DNA from: Apostichopus japonicus
Lineage: Eukaryota; Echinodermata; Holothuroidea; Aspidochirotida; Stichopodidae
Assembly: GCF_037975245.1 (NCBI RefSeq)
Contig: NC_092564.1
Span: 10,950,484 to 11,014,483 of the forward strand
Direction of reading: 5' to 3'
Length of the DNA: 64,000 bases
The stretch's first letter is position 1. Every line of letters starts with the position of its first letter. Under the pieces are notes generated by a model that saw nothing but the letters and a program-made list of their open reading frames with translations, ran no database searches and was not told where the DNA came from. The translations under genes and the position numbers were made by a program. Below are positions 55,501-64,000 of the stretch, piece after piece.

Positions 55501-58500
55501 TATGGAATGTGTTATTACACGTTAGACACTGCAATGTGTTTTTATGGTGTTAAGAGCAGGGTGGAGGGATGGGGAAGGGGAGGGGAGGGGAGGGGGAGGT
55601 TATTTGGGAAAGGGGAGAAATGACAAACATGTACTGTATATATCTTGTGAGAACTCTTTGTGGCAGAAAGCATATGGTGCAATAGTTTCAATGGTTCAGG
55701 GGTAAGTATTTGGGCACTACAGAGATTTCATTATATTTCACTGTATTGGGAAAGGGAGGGGAGGGGAGGGGAGGGGGAGGGGAGGGGAGGGGAGGGGAGG
55801 GGGAGGTTATATGGGAAAGGGGGAGAAATGACAAACATGTATATATCTTGTGAGAACTCTTTGTGGCAGAAAGCATATGGTGCAATAGTTTCAATGGTTC
55901 AGGGGTAAGTATTTGGGCACTACAGAGATTTCATTATATTTCACTGTATTGGGAAAGGGAGGGGAGGGGAGGGGAGGGGGAGGGGAGGGGAGGGGAGGGG
56001 AGGGGGAGGTTATATGGGAAAGGGGGAGAAATGACAAACATGTATATATCTTGTGAGAACTCTTTGTGGCAGAAAGCATATGGTGCAATAGTTTCAATGG
56101 TTCAGGGGTAAGTATTTGGGCACTACAGAGATTTCATTATATTTCACTGTATTGGGAAAGGGAGGGGAGGGGAGGGGAGGGGGAGGGGAGGGGAGGGGAG
56201 GGGGAGGTTATATGGGAAAGGGGGAGAAATGACAAACATGTATATATCTTGTGAGAACTCTTTGTGGCAGAAAGCATATGGTGCAATAGTTTCAATGGTT
56301 CAGGGGTAAGTATTTGGGCACTACAGAGATTTCATTATATTTCACTGTATTGGGAAAGGGAGGGGAGGGGAGGGGGAAGGGGAGGGGAGGGGAGGGGGAG
56401 GTTATATGGGAAAGGGGGAGAAATGACAAACATGTATATATCTTGTGAGAACTCTTTGTGGCAGAAAGCATATGGTGCAATAGTTTCAATGGTTCAGGGG
56501 TAAGTATTTGGGCACTACAGAGATTTCATTATATTTCACTGTATTGGGAAAGGGAGGGGAGGGGAGGGGAGGGGGAGGGGAGGGGAGGGGGAGGTTATAT
56601 GGGAAAGGGGGAGAAAGGACAAACATGTATATATCTTGTGAGAACTCTTTGTGGCAGAAAGCATATGGTGCAATAGTTTCAATGGTTCAGGGGTAAGTAT
56701 TTGGGCACTACAGAGATTTCATTATATTTCACTGTATTGGGAAAGGGAGGGGAGGGGAGGGGAGGGGGAGGGGAGGGGAGGGGAGGGGGAGGTTATATGG
56801 GAAAGGGGGAGAAATGACAAACATGTATATATCTTGTGAGAACTCTTTGTGGCAGAAAGCATATGGTGCAATAGTTTCAATGGTTCAGGGGTAAGTATTT
56901 GGGCACTACAGAGATTTCATTATATTTCACTGTATTGGGAAAGGGAGGGGAGGGGAGGGGGAGGGGAGGGGAGGGGGAGGTTATATGGGAAAGGGGGAGA
57001 AATGACAAACATGTATATATCTTGTGAGAACTCTTTTTGGCATTAAGCATATGGTGCAATAGTTTCCTTCCTTTGCTCAATCAGTCAAAACATGGGAATT
57101 AAAGTTAGTGCAAAATTGGTCACAGAAGCTGCTCAAAAATGTAGTCTCTTGGTTGAGAAGTTATGAAGAATGTTGCTATGGTAATAGATGCCTCATAAAG
57201 TTGGCTTAACTTGTAATATATGTTGTTGTGTTGTTTGCAACCATAAAATTACAACCATAATTATCACAAATACTTTTGCTTGAAAGGAGGATGTATGAAG
57301 TACAGTAATCTGACCCTTGACTTTATAATAAATTCCAATTCAAACAAAGAGGATGCTTTGAAACAAAAGTTTCCTTTCAATAATAGCTGTGCCATGTTCT
57401 CATTAGGTTTTTAATTAGCATATATGAGGGACTTTACTTTTAGTTTGATAGATTAAGTATTATTGATCAGATAAGTTTGTTCAATTACAACTATTGATTC
57501 TGTACCATAGAAGGTCTCTTCCCTAATCCCCTAGCATATTGAGATGAGCACTGTTCAAAGATATCAACAGAAATTGATTTTGAAGCTCCATTGAAAAACT
57601 AACAAGACAATAGTGTTGACAAAGTCCCACTCAATTTACATAACTGTAGCCTTTTGAAATTCTCTGGAGGCAACAGTTGGCAAGGGTTGACTCTGTCATC
57701 GTCGGCCTGGTCACCGTTCACGTGACTGGTCGTTAACTTTCATTTGATACATCGTAACTTCCAGTAAGGTTTAATAAAATCAAAATGCAAGAATTTGTGG
57801 AAAGATAGAGCTATTTATTTGGATTTGTTTTAATCAACAAGATTGCATAAGAGGTGAGGTACTATAAGTATATATGTAAGGACTAAATTATATATTAAAA
57901 TATACACATACAACATGTGTTGTAGGTAATGTGTTTAATGTGTTAGGACAGTAGTGTTTGAGTGTACAGTTAGCTATTTTGTAGAGCTACTTTGTTGTTT
58001 TAGTATCATTGGTTACTTAGTTCCTAAAATTAGGAGGTCAGTATCTACTGTACAGTTATATTTTGATGCCAAAAATATTATGCATCACTTTATTAATATG
58101 GTGCATTGTCAAAGCGCTTTGAAGACAACAACATGTTTTATTTTAACATTTAATTGAAGCTAGGGTTAAATCTCCAAAGTACCCAGTAATAATAAGTAAA
58201 TTTATATCACTAATGTAACTCTAGAGTAAGGGTACATTCTAAACCTAATATGTATTTGTAACACTTCATTAGTGAATTTTTTTTCTGTTACCTGAAGTTA
58301 TATGAATTATGAAGGAAATAGTGAGGTGGTTTTTTGGATGGGGGAGGGGGGGGGGGTGGCAGGTACTTTACTTCAGTCTTAAATTGTAATAGTAAAGAAG
58401 TGTTTATCCTGAAGGTTTTCACTCTATTGGGGTTATATTATCTTGACTCTAGACTTTGACCTATACAGTAGTAACTAGGTCACTAAGTAAGTATGCTTTC

Positions 58501-61500
58501 ATAAACACTTTCCTGTATGGTCACATGACAATAGCATTAAGTCACAGGTGATATCAACACGTTATGTATGTGACTCTGGAGCCATTTCTAACAGATATAG
58601 ATTGCAGGTGAAAAATATAGAATAGTTTAGTTTAGTTTAGTAGAAAAAAAGGATCAGGAGGGAATCAATAATTTTAATTTCCAAACTATGAGTTTTCTAA
58701 AATAAAGTCTGTGCCATCTGTTCTATATGTTCCTTACTCATCATATTAGGAGGGCATTGTGGTCAAGTGGTTAAGGCAGTGGACTTGTGATCTAAGGATT
58801 ACAGGTTCGAGCCCTGGCCAGATCATTGCGTTGTGTCCTTGGGCAAGGCGCTTTATCTCCATTGCCTCTCTTCACCCAGGTGTATAAATGGGGACCTGCG
58901 AGGTAACTTGTAAATATAGTTGCGTGCGCCGGTTTGTGGCTGCACCCTATGGGAAGTCCCCCGTGGGACACATGGTTGTGGTGCACTGTGGTGCCCCAGG
59001 AGAGATTGATTGAATTGTGCACACTTTGGTGTGTGGGTGTGACAAGTTACCAATGACCAGGGGTTAAGTTATTAAGTCGTGTGAGGAGGCATTAGCCTCA
59101 TACAAGACTGTAAACCTTCAACTTTAACTTTTAACTTTTACCAATCGTATTATTTAAAATAATGAAATTTAATTTCAAGACCGTTTTTTTTTTTTAGCTT
59201 TTCATTACTCATTTGGACATAACTTATACATCTGTACTGTAATGCATTACCATAGATGTATATGAGCATCTCCTTATGAAATGATGTGTAATAAGGATAA
59301 AAATTTTGTAAACTGTTGAAGTCTTAAATTGATACGATTAATCAGGCTAGTCAAATTCTCATATTATTTACCTTGTTACTATTTAAATAGCTCAACATCC
59401 AGAAGCTGCAATCCAAGGTTCAGAATTTACAGCTGCTGTTAGAAGACACCAAAGCTGGTAAGTGATTCTTATTAATTGTTTATTAATGGTAATTAATGGT
59501 TGTACAGAACAGATGATGTCATGACTTTGAAAAAGGAATTATCTGATTAGTGTTCTCGTCAATACCGTTTCACTATCAGCTCAAAAAATTTGATTTAAGA
59601 AGACGAAATATATTATGTTTTATATCATAGAATAAGAAAATTGTAATAATTTATTAAAATATTTAAAGTGGAAAATTTAAATAGACAAATTAATCGTTTT
59701 GATCTCTAAATTATGTATGAATATGACCTCTTGTAGATCTTCAGAAACAACACAGAATTCAAGTTGAAGAACTGAAGCAAGCTCATGAAGAAGAAATTAC
59801 TGATCTGACCACAGAACTACAGAAGAAAATAGACCATCTTGAGGTAAGATGCAGGACTCAACAGTTATACTCAATTCCGGATGACATTTTTAAGAATCTG
59901 TCTTTTTAGCATTTTCTTACTCTACGCTACTTCCGTAGAGTATCCTAGACAGGAATAATTCCTTGGTTTTTAAATTGTAATGCTTTCTTAAATATCTGCT
60001 CAATTAATAACACGAAAATTGAGATAGTGAATCAGTTTTTCTGGTTATTTGTAATATGTCTCAGAATGTTTTCTTTCCATGTCTGCTTTTTTTATTAGGG
60101 CGGGGGGGGGGGGGGGGTGGGGTTGTCTACAGCTACCATTCTACTTGGTGTGGTAACACTAGAGGGGAGAGTGCATTCTGTGATAAATGAATGAAACAGG
60201 CCTGACATTCTTCATAGCTATTGTCATGAGTGGCTTAATAAATTCCCACCTGTGTTTTCTCTCTCCGTCTAATGTATCGCTGTCCCAAACTTGATATTTT
60301 TGTTTACGTATGGGCTGTATCTATCCTGTCATGATCTTATGCAGTAACACTGTGGGTTGAACTTTATGTGCTTAATATGGGCTTATATTCAGTGCATTAG
60401 TTGTTCCTCGTTCTTGCATTCTTCAAAGTTAAGTTGCGGAACATGGACAGGATTGGAAGGCATCTCAGGGTACAGTGCCAAATTTAAGATTTTTAAATTT
60501 TGTAAAATGGGTTTACAACTTTCAATAATCTGTTGTATGCTTTGGTTAGACTCTGTTTAGGCCAAATTTTATGGAAATTTATATAGTGTTATTGAAAATA
60601 TTTAAAGAAACCCCTTTTTTTGTGTAAATAGTATGAAAAAGAAAAAGGTAGGCTACTTTACATAACCACTTATCAGATACATTCTTTGGACACATTATTT
60701 GAAATATTTTGGACATAATATCCTGTTTATTAATATTGATATATGTATGTCTTTTTCATTTCAGAGTGAAGCTCTCAATCAGGAGAGAGGTTGGGCGTCA
60801 GATTCAGAGGAGGAGGGAGAGATTATCTCCAGCCCTCACTCTAGCAGCAGACAAACTCAGAGCAGGAAGTCTGTCAGGGTAAATGAACAAGATTGTTGTT
60901 ATTTCTTGTCCCTATGACAACCTAGAAATTCTCTGGTGATTGTTTGAACAGCAAAGTTATTTGTGTGTAATGTACAGTTTGACTGAGTAATCACATTTAC
61001 TTGGACTGGGATAGTTTTGGTCGCCCGACAAGATATTTAATCTCATTTCAGACCTGTCGCAAGTCATAATCCTAGATATTATTCAGTGCTGGTATAGAAT
61101 TGTACACTGCACCACTTATTCATCAGAATCTCCACAATATCTTGAAATAGTTGGTTGTGGTGATATAGAATACAGCATCAGTTACTTATTAAAGAGGAAA
61201 TATTCGGTTCAGTATGCTAGTATGGCAAAATGCACCAATTTAATTGACTGAAAAGTGAATGTGATCGCTGCTTCAACAACAGACATGATTCAATTTTAAT
61301 TTTAATTAATAAAGTCACATTATAAAGAATTTGCTCTTGGAGTAGTATATTCTCTGTTTTGTTTGTCAATGAATCACACTTAGTCTAGGAACTACAGTAC
61401 TTATCTAGTCTGTTTATCTACAAGAACTATTCACCCACTAGGATCCAAACAGGGAAAGGTATTCCTTGGAAAATTCAAGTACGAAACCTCAGATATTGGT

Positions 61501-63227
61501 GTAGATACTTTGCAACGCCATGTATATGTTCTAAAGTATGTGATAAAAATTAAAGTCTTTTTGCAAATAAATGTGCTGAATAATTTAGAATATAACACAA
61601 TTGTTCCACTGACTGCCTCCAAGGATCCTGAAGTTGAATCTAAAATGTCTGAAGCTAGTGTTGCTGCTAGTGGTAGGATGTCCAAAGATAGTGGCAAAGC
61701 TAGTGATGATGGGTCTACTGTAATTGAGGTATGTCACTACATATGCACCCTCACACAAGCCTTGAGAACATGCACAACTTTGTGGTGATTTTTATCTCTT
61801 TCTGATTGTATCAGCGCAGTAATATTTCAAAATGTCTCCAAATCTCTCTACTCAAGCTCACTTTAAAGGCCTGTCCTGTCACTCTGTCCTTTACAGGGCT
61901 TAACATTAATTTCCCTTGCACTGTCTTGTGGAGTATTGTAAGTTCTTGCCATAATTAGCAGTACTTATTCACTATACGGTAGGTTTTACATTAATACGTT
62001 AAAGAAACTGCACCATTTTTGATGTCACAAATATTGAGATTATGCGGATAGTCAAATAATTTAGTCCACCAACCATTGCATTCTGATTTACCTTAAGATC
62101 ACTCACTGTATATTTCTGGACCTACTATTTTCAGCATCTTTGATGTGCACAGTTTTGTCATTGAGCTCTGATCTTAAAAAATAAATTGTTGAAGTGGTTG
62201 TGTGATTTGCTGAGTTTTTTCCCTCCCTTTGCCAGTTCTGACCGATAGTTTTGTATAAACGATTAATATTAAAAGTGCTTTCAGTATAGCTTTTTCGTGC
62301 AGACAAGGGTTCTGTCAAAACATAAAATTACTGGCATTCTCAAAGGGTATTGAGGAGGCTGGGGTCCAGATTATATCAAAACCAACTGAGAGTGCACAAA
62401 CCTTGCAAAGAAAGAAAGAAAAAATCATTATTTAGTTTAACAAATAGATTGGAATGCTCAAAGGACATTAAATTTGCATTGCATTAAATTTAACATAGTT
62501 TTTTCTTGTGGCTGCTTAAAAAGTTCCTAGACCTGAATTTGGAATTAAAAACATTTATTTCCTTTGTTAAATTATAATAACACATTGTTGGAAGGTAAGA
62601 AATTGCAGTTGCACCAGCTATGTTTGTGTTTGCTGTGAATCCACCTACTCTAGACAGAAATCAGTGGATGATCTTCAACTATGAGTGGCAAAGAAACAAA
62701 TACAGTACTTGCCTTTCTTTTTGGGGGAAGGGGGAGGGAGGGGACTAGTAGGGGTGGGTAGGTGGGAGATTAAAACAAAGTTTGGATCTCTGACAGGAGA
62801 CGTTTGAAGACTCGGAAAACATTCCCATCAGACCAGTGCATCACGGTCATTAGAAATAGGCAACCATTGTTGTGTTGGTTGTCTATGGAAACTTTTGACA
62901 AGCTTGATACATAACGTTCGCTTATGGAATGAGCTCTTGTGTGTGAACTAAATAAAATTGTTTGGTACTTACTACAATCAACTGCTTATGTTGGCACTAT
63001 AATGCAAATGACACATTTGATTTAAGATTTCAAAACCCACAGAGTTATTCCTCAAATTAGTTTGCAAATGAACAAGCCAAGATACCCTGATGGATTTTTC
63101 CATCAAATGAAAGTCATTGACCGATTTTATTTCTCGCAGGACCAATTAAGTAGACAGTCTACACGGGTATCTCAAGAGAAGTCTGTGAAACCATCTCCAC
63201 CAGACACCCCTAAGAGAGGGAGGAAAG
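43528..63227 (+). CDS. Long coiled-coil protein, unrecognised; 3' end outside window
   Basis: Twelve exons with GT-AG sites and consistent phase: 43528-43767 (exon begins at acceptor 43483, so 45 bases are 5' UTR), 44473-44544, 47098-47226, 48215-48411, 49450-49535, 50526-50626, 51944-52111, 59391-59457, 59737-59843, 60765-60878, 61624-61728 and 63140-63227; 491 full codons so far. The N-terminus (MAALAVGNPTLEAQDSV) is acidic. From about residue 55 to 390 it is Glu/Lys/Gln/Leu-rich with heptad spacing ('KKLEQIDDLNLEIKERDEEI', 'LQSKVQNLQLLLEDTKA'), a long coiled coil. The part after it is Ser-rich and acidic ('SDSEEEGEIISSPHSSS'), then basic with 'SPPDTPKRGRK', a proline-directed phosphorylation and nuclear-signal-like motif. 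I see no signal peptide, membrane segment or enzyme motif. I do not recognise the family and assign no function. The exon at 61624 has the weakest acceptor (cctccaag). The 7.3-kb intron after 52111 may hide more exons. Confidence 0.85.
45043..45385 (+). repeat. Diverged tandem duplication in intron
   Basis: About 45043-45208 and 45249-45385 share 'acacattgttgta', 'tatattaggccttc', 'attgtactggtgttcagg' and 'aagtttgtttgattgcc' in order. It lies between exons 2 and 3 of the coiled-coil gene. Confidence 0.75.
46080..46325. other. Unassigned block with GC content above its surroundings
   Basis: The stretch from 'ggcatcaagaatatggtcga' to 'gactattcgtggcaaagtag' has higher GC and codon-like texture than the surrounding intron, and short frames such as 'AKLYDQKVQQRLSQDEGYHI', but these break by frame or stop. 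It may be a decayed mobile-element ORF. No family recognised. Confidence 0.3.
46757..47004 (+). mobile_element. Penelope-like repeat end, copy 1 (intron 2)
   Basis: About 248 bp nearly identical to 48703-48944, from 'cttctctccatcccttgtct' to 'ttgctaacagttttatttta'. It contains the 'ctgaaga..hairpin..gaaacgtc' block often found at ends of Penelope-like retroelements. No reverse transcriptase or GIY-YIG domain is present, so it is a short non-autonomous or truncated copy. The ORF spanning it (46530-46967) is a by-product. Confidence 0.6.
46889..46928 (+). ncRNA. Minimal hammerhead-ribozyme-like motif
   Basis: Elements in order: AGCCT (stem I 5' side, 46889-46893), CTGAAGA (conserved CUGANGA core), one extra A, GATCC-TGCTA-GGATC (5-bp stem II with 5-nt loop, 46902-46916), GAAA (46917-46920), CG, TC, then AGGC (46925-46928), which pairs with GCCT. 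All invariant core positions are present. Stem III would be reduced to one A-U pair, as in the minimal hammerheads reported in Penelope-like elements. The extra A before stem II is non-standard, so activity is uncertain. Confidence 0.5.
48703..48944 (+). mobile_element. Penelope-like repeat end, copy 2 (intron 4)
   Basis: Second copy of the repeat at 46757-47004, in the same orientation, within the intron after exon 4. Its hammerhead-like block (48826-48864) is damaged: the core CTGA reads TTGA and GAAACGTC has become GAACATC, while the GATCC/GGATC stem and the AGCCT/AGGC arms are intact. Confidence 0.6.
49494..49705 (+). repeat. Tandem duplication of an exon end and its donor site
   Basis: The end of exon 5 ('atgggattaacag', 'aggagcccaggcag' type, then gtaag) and the following intron ('ggctgcaagcatggaggtac') recur about 105 bp downstream as 'gatgggattaacatt', 'aggagcctagacag' then gtaatg, and 'gatgcaagcctggaggtac'. 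The second copy has lost the reading frame and has a weaker donor. Confidence 0.75.
52125..52460 (+). repeat. Minisatellite, ~45-bp unit, about 7-8 copies
   Basis: Repeats of 'aaagtgcacatcattcactt' followed by 'gaattttctgtgggatagatt' with point changes. It begins 14 bp past the end of exon 7 of the coiled-coil gene. Confidence 0.9.
52461..55340. other. Intron of the coiled-coil gene, no exon recognised
   Basis: Contains a poly-G run near 53178 next to a 'gacctcgcaagaggtc' palindrome and an AAT-rich simple repeat at about 53650-53685. No open frame with splice sites in phase was seen. Confidence 0.5.
55341..55346 (+). other. Possible 6-nt microexon
   Basis: 'tttactaaacag' then GAAAGG then gtaagt: a good acceptor and a consensus donor six bases apart. 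It would insert Glu-Arg in phase 0 between exons 7 and 8. The same 'caggggtaagta' pattern recurs in each unit of the downstream minisatellite, so this may simply be the repeat's ancestor. Confidence 0.2.
55560..57060 (+). repeat. G-rich minisatellite, ~193-203-bp unit, about 8 copies
   Basis: Each unit contains 'aagtatttgggcactacaga', a block of repeated GGGGA that varies in length, 'gttatatgggaaaggggga' and 'ggcagaaagcatatggtgca'. Unit starts (at the 'atggcagaaag'-equivalent point) fall near 55660, 55863, 56066, 56264, 56458, 56651 and 56849, and the last copy is degenerate near 57040. A diverged unit is visible at 55347-55395. ORFs of about 60-80 codons in every unit follow from the repeat. 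Confidence 0.95.
57061..58744. other. Intron of the coiled-coil gene, no exon recognised
   Basis: AT-rich with a poly-G run near 58342. Nothing coding recognised. Confidence 0.5.
58745..59150 (+). mobile_element. tRNA-derived SINE, ~400 bp
   Basis: A tRNA-like head with A box (tggtcaagtgg, 58760-58770) and B box (ggttcgagcc, 58804-58813) is followed by 'ccttgggcaaggcgctttat' and 'cacccaggtgtataaatggg', a body widely shared by animal SINEs. It ends in a 'ctttaacttttaactttta' tail. It is sense-oriented in the intron before exon 8. Minus-strand ORFs over it are by-products. Confidence 0.85.
60100..60120. repeat. Poly-G tract in intron
   Basis: A near-uninterrupted G run, one of many in this window. 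Its length is likely to be polymorphic or assembled inexactly. Confidence 0.8.
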
Positions 63228-63827
63228 GTAATAATTGTTTACAGCCCCTCACATTTATGTATCTCAACACAAATATCGCACCAATTACCCACTATGAGGT
63301 TCCTGGTAGTCTCTTAGTACTTACCCTGCCATCATATGACACAGGTCATGTCTAGTGCTAACCTAATTAACATTTCAGCGTACTCACTAAATTTTACGGT
63401 ACCTTATGCTCTTGTATCTCTGGCATCAAACATGTGATAAATAACTTAAAATGCATAGTATTGTGATATATGAGAATTTTCTCCTTTTTGACAGTTTCCA
63501 TTTGAGGGAAAGGGAATTGTGGATTATCCCTCAGGCCCGATGAGAAGTGGGATGGATCAGTGAGATAAAGCCCTTTGGCACATGCCAGTGAGGGATTCCT
63601 GGAAAATGTGGGATAAAAATAGTGTATTCTCATTTTAAGAATGTACTTGAGGAAAACCGAAGGGTGTAAAAAGAATAGGGTGCCCTTTGAGATATTTATC
63701 TCTGAGGCATGACCTCTATCTCCATGCCTCTGATTGTTCTCAAGCTGTGGGGGGGGGGGCGGTATTAAAGGGTGTGAAGACTCGTGCACAAAGAAACGTC
63801 TCATGCCGGTAATCTGACCTAGTTTCG

Positions 63828-64000
63828 AATGAGGTGTGACAAGTGTTAGACACCACCATCGATCCCAGAAACTACACACACAGCTTGCTACCTTCGGTAA
63901 TTAGACACTAGTGTAGTCAATACATACAGCTATGGTCAATACCCACAGCACAGTGTACATAGCAGGGAATGAGGTGTAACAGAAGTGTTAGACACCACCA
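63828..64000 (+). repeat. Tandem repeat reaching the window end (~139-bp unit)
   Basis: 'gaatgaggtgtgacaagtgt' at 63828 recurs as 'gaatgaggtgtaacagaagt' at 63967, both followed by 'tagacaccacca'. The second unit is cut by the window edge, so copy number is unknown. Confidence 0.7.

Noticed and set aside
52125-57060. CRISPR-like direct repeats
   Set aside because: Units are contiguous tandem copies without unique spacers, in a eukaryotic intron.
55660-57080. Series of 60-82 codon ORFs beginning MAESIWCNSFNGSG on the plus strand and MKLLHHMLSATK on the minus strand
   Set aside because: They recur because the minisatellite unit recurs. Their lengths shift with the GGGGA block count, and no independent sign of coding is present.
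58749-58825. Functional tRNA gene on the plus strand
   Set aside because: tRNA-like head of a SINE; followed by a typical SINE body and an A/T-rich tail.

Overview
The window is nuclear DNA from an animal. It is AT-rich, its genes are split by GT-AG introns, and it carries tRNA-derived SINEs, APE-type LINE fragments, a hAT element, foldback elements and many poly-C/poly-G tracts. The repeat style and the recurring 'taggcct' motif suggest a marine invertebrate deuterostome, most likely an echinoderm. The species assignment is inference. Nothing looks prokaryotic, and I see no CRISPR array or operon.

Layout. 1-6.2 kb: repeat-rich intergenic DNA with two copies of an ~0.7-0.8 kb repeat. 6.3-8.5 kb (minus): a large BTB-BACK-kelch exon. 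8.5-21.9 kb: long AT-rich intergenic or 5' intron DNA with a 179-bp (TA)n tract and a cluster of poly-C repeats near 18-19 kb. 22.0-26.8 kb (minus): a five-exon gene that I reconstruct as a complete 610-aa TBRG4/FASTKD4-type mitochondrial RNA regulator, with a likely 5' UTR exon at 28.84 kb. 29.7-31.7 kb: a decayed LINE ORF2 3' part and a SINE. 32.07-37.5 kb (minus): a gene with no long ORF that splices cleanly (five exons, all phase 0) into a 253-aa four-transmembrane MS4A/CD20-like protein. Its C-terminal tail has three tyrosines in an ITAM/ITIM-like arrangement. 40.0-42.3 kb: a terminal-inverted-repeat element holding telomere-like repeats, then a tandem duplication. 43.5 kb to the window end (plus): at least 12 coding exons of a long coiled-coil protein with a Ser-rich, basic C-terminal part. 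I do not recognise it, and it runs out of the window. Its introns hold two copies of a Penelope-like repeat, one with an apparently intact minimal hammerhead-ribozyme core, a decayed partial exon duplication, two minisatellites (45 bp and ~200 bp, the latter G-rich) and a tRNA-derived SINE.

The four genes share no obvious pathway. One probably acts in ubiquitin ligase substrate choice (BTB-kelch), one in mitochondrial mRNA metabolism (TBRG4) and one in membrane signalling (MS4A-like); the coiled-coil protein has no assigned role. The most notable observations are the MS4A-like gene with its tyrosine tail and the intronic hammerhead-like motif. Exon limits come from reading splice sites and checking frame by hand; no searches were run.
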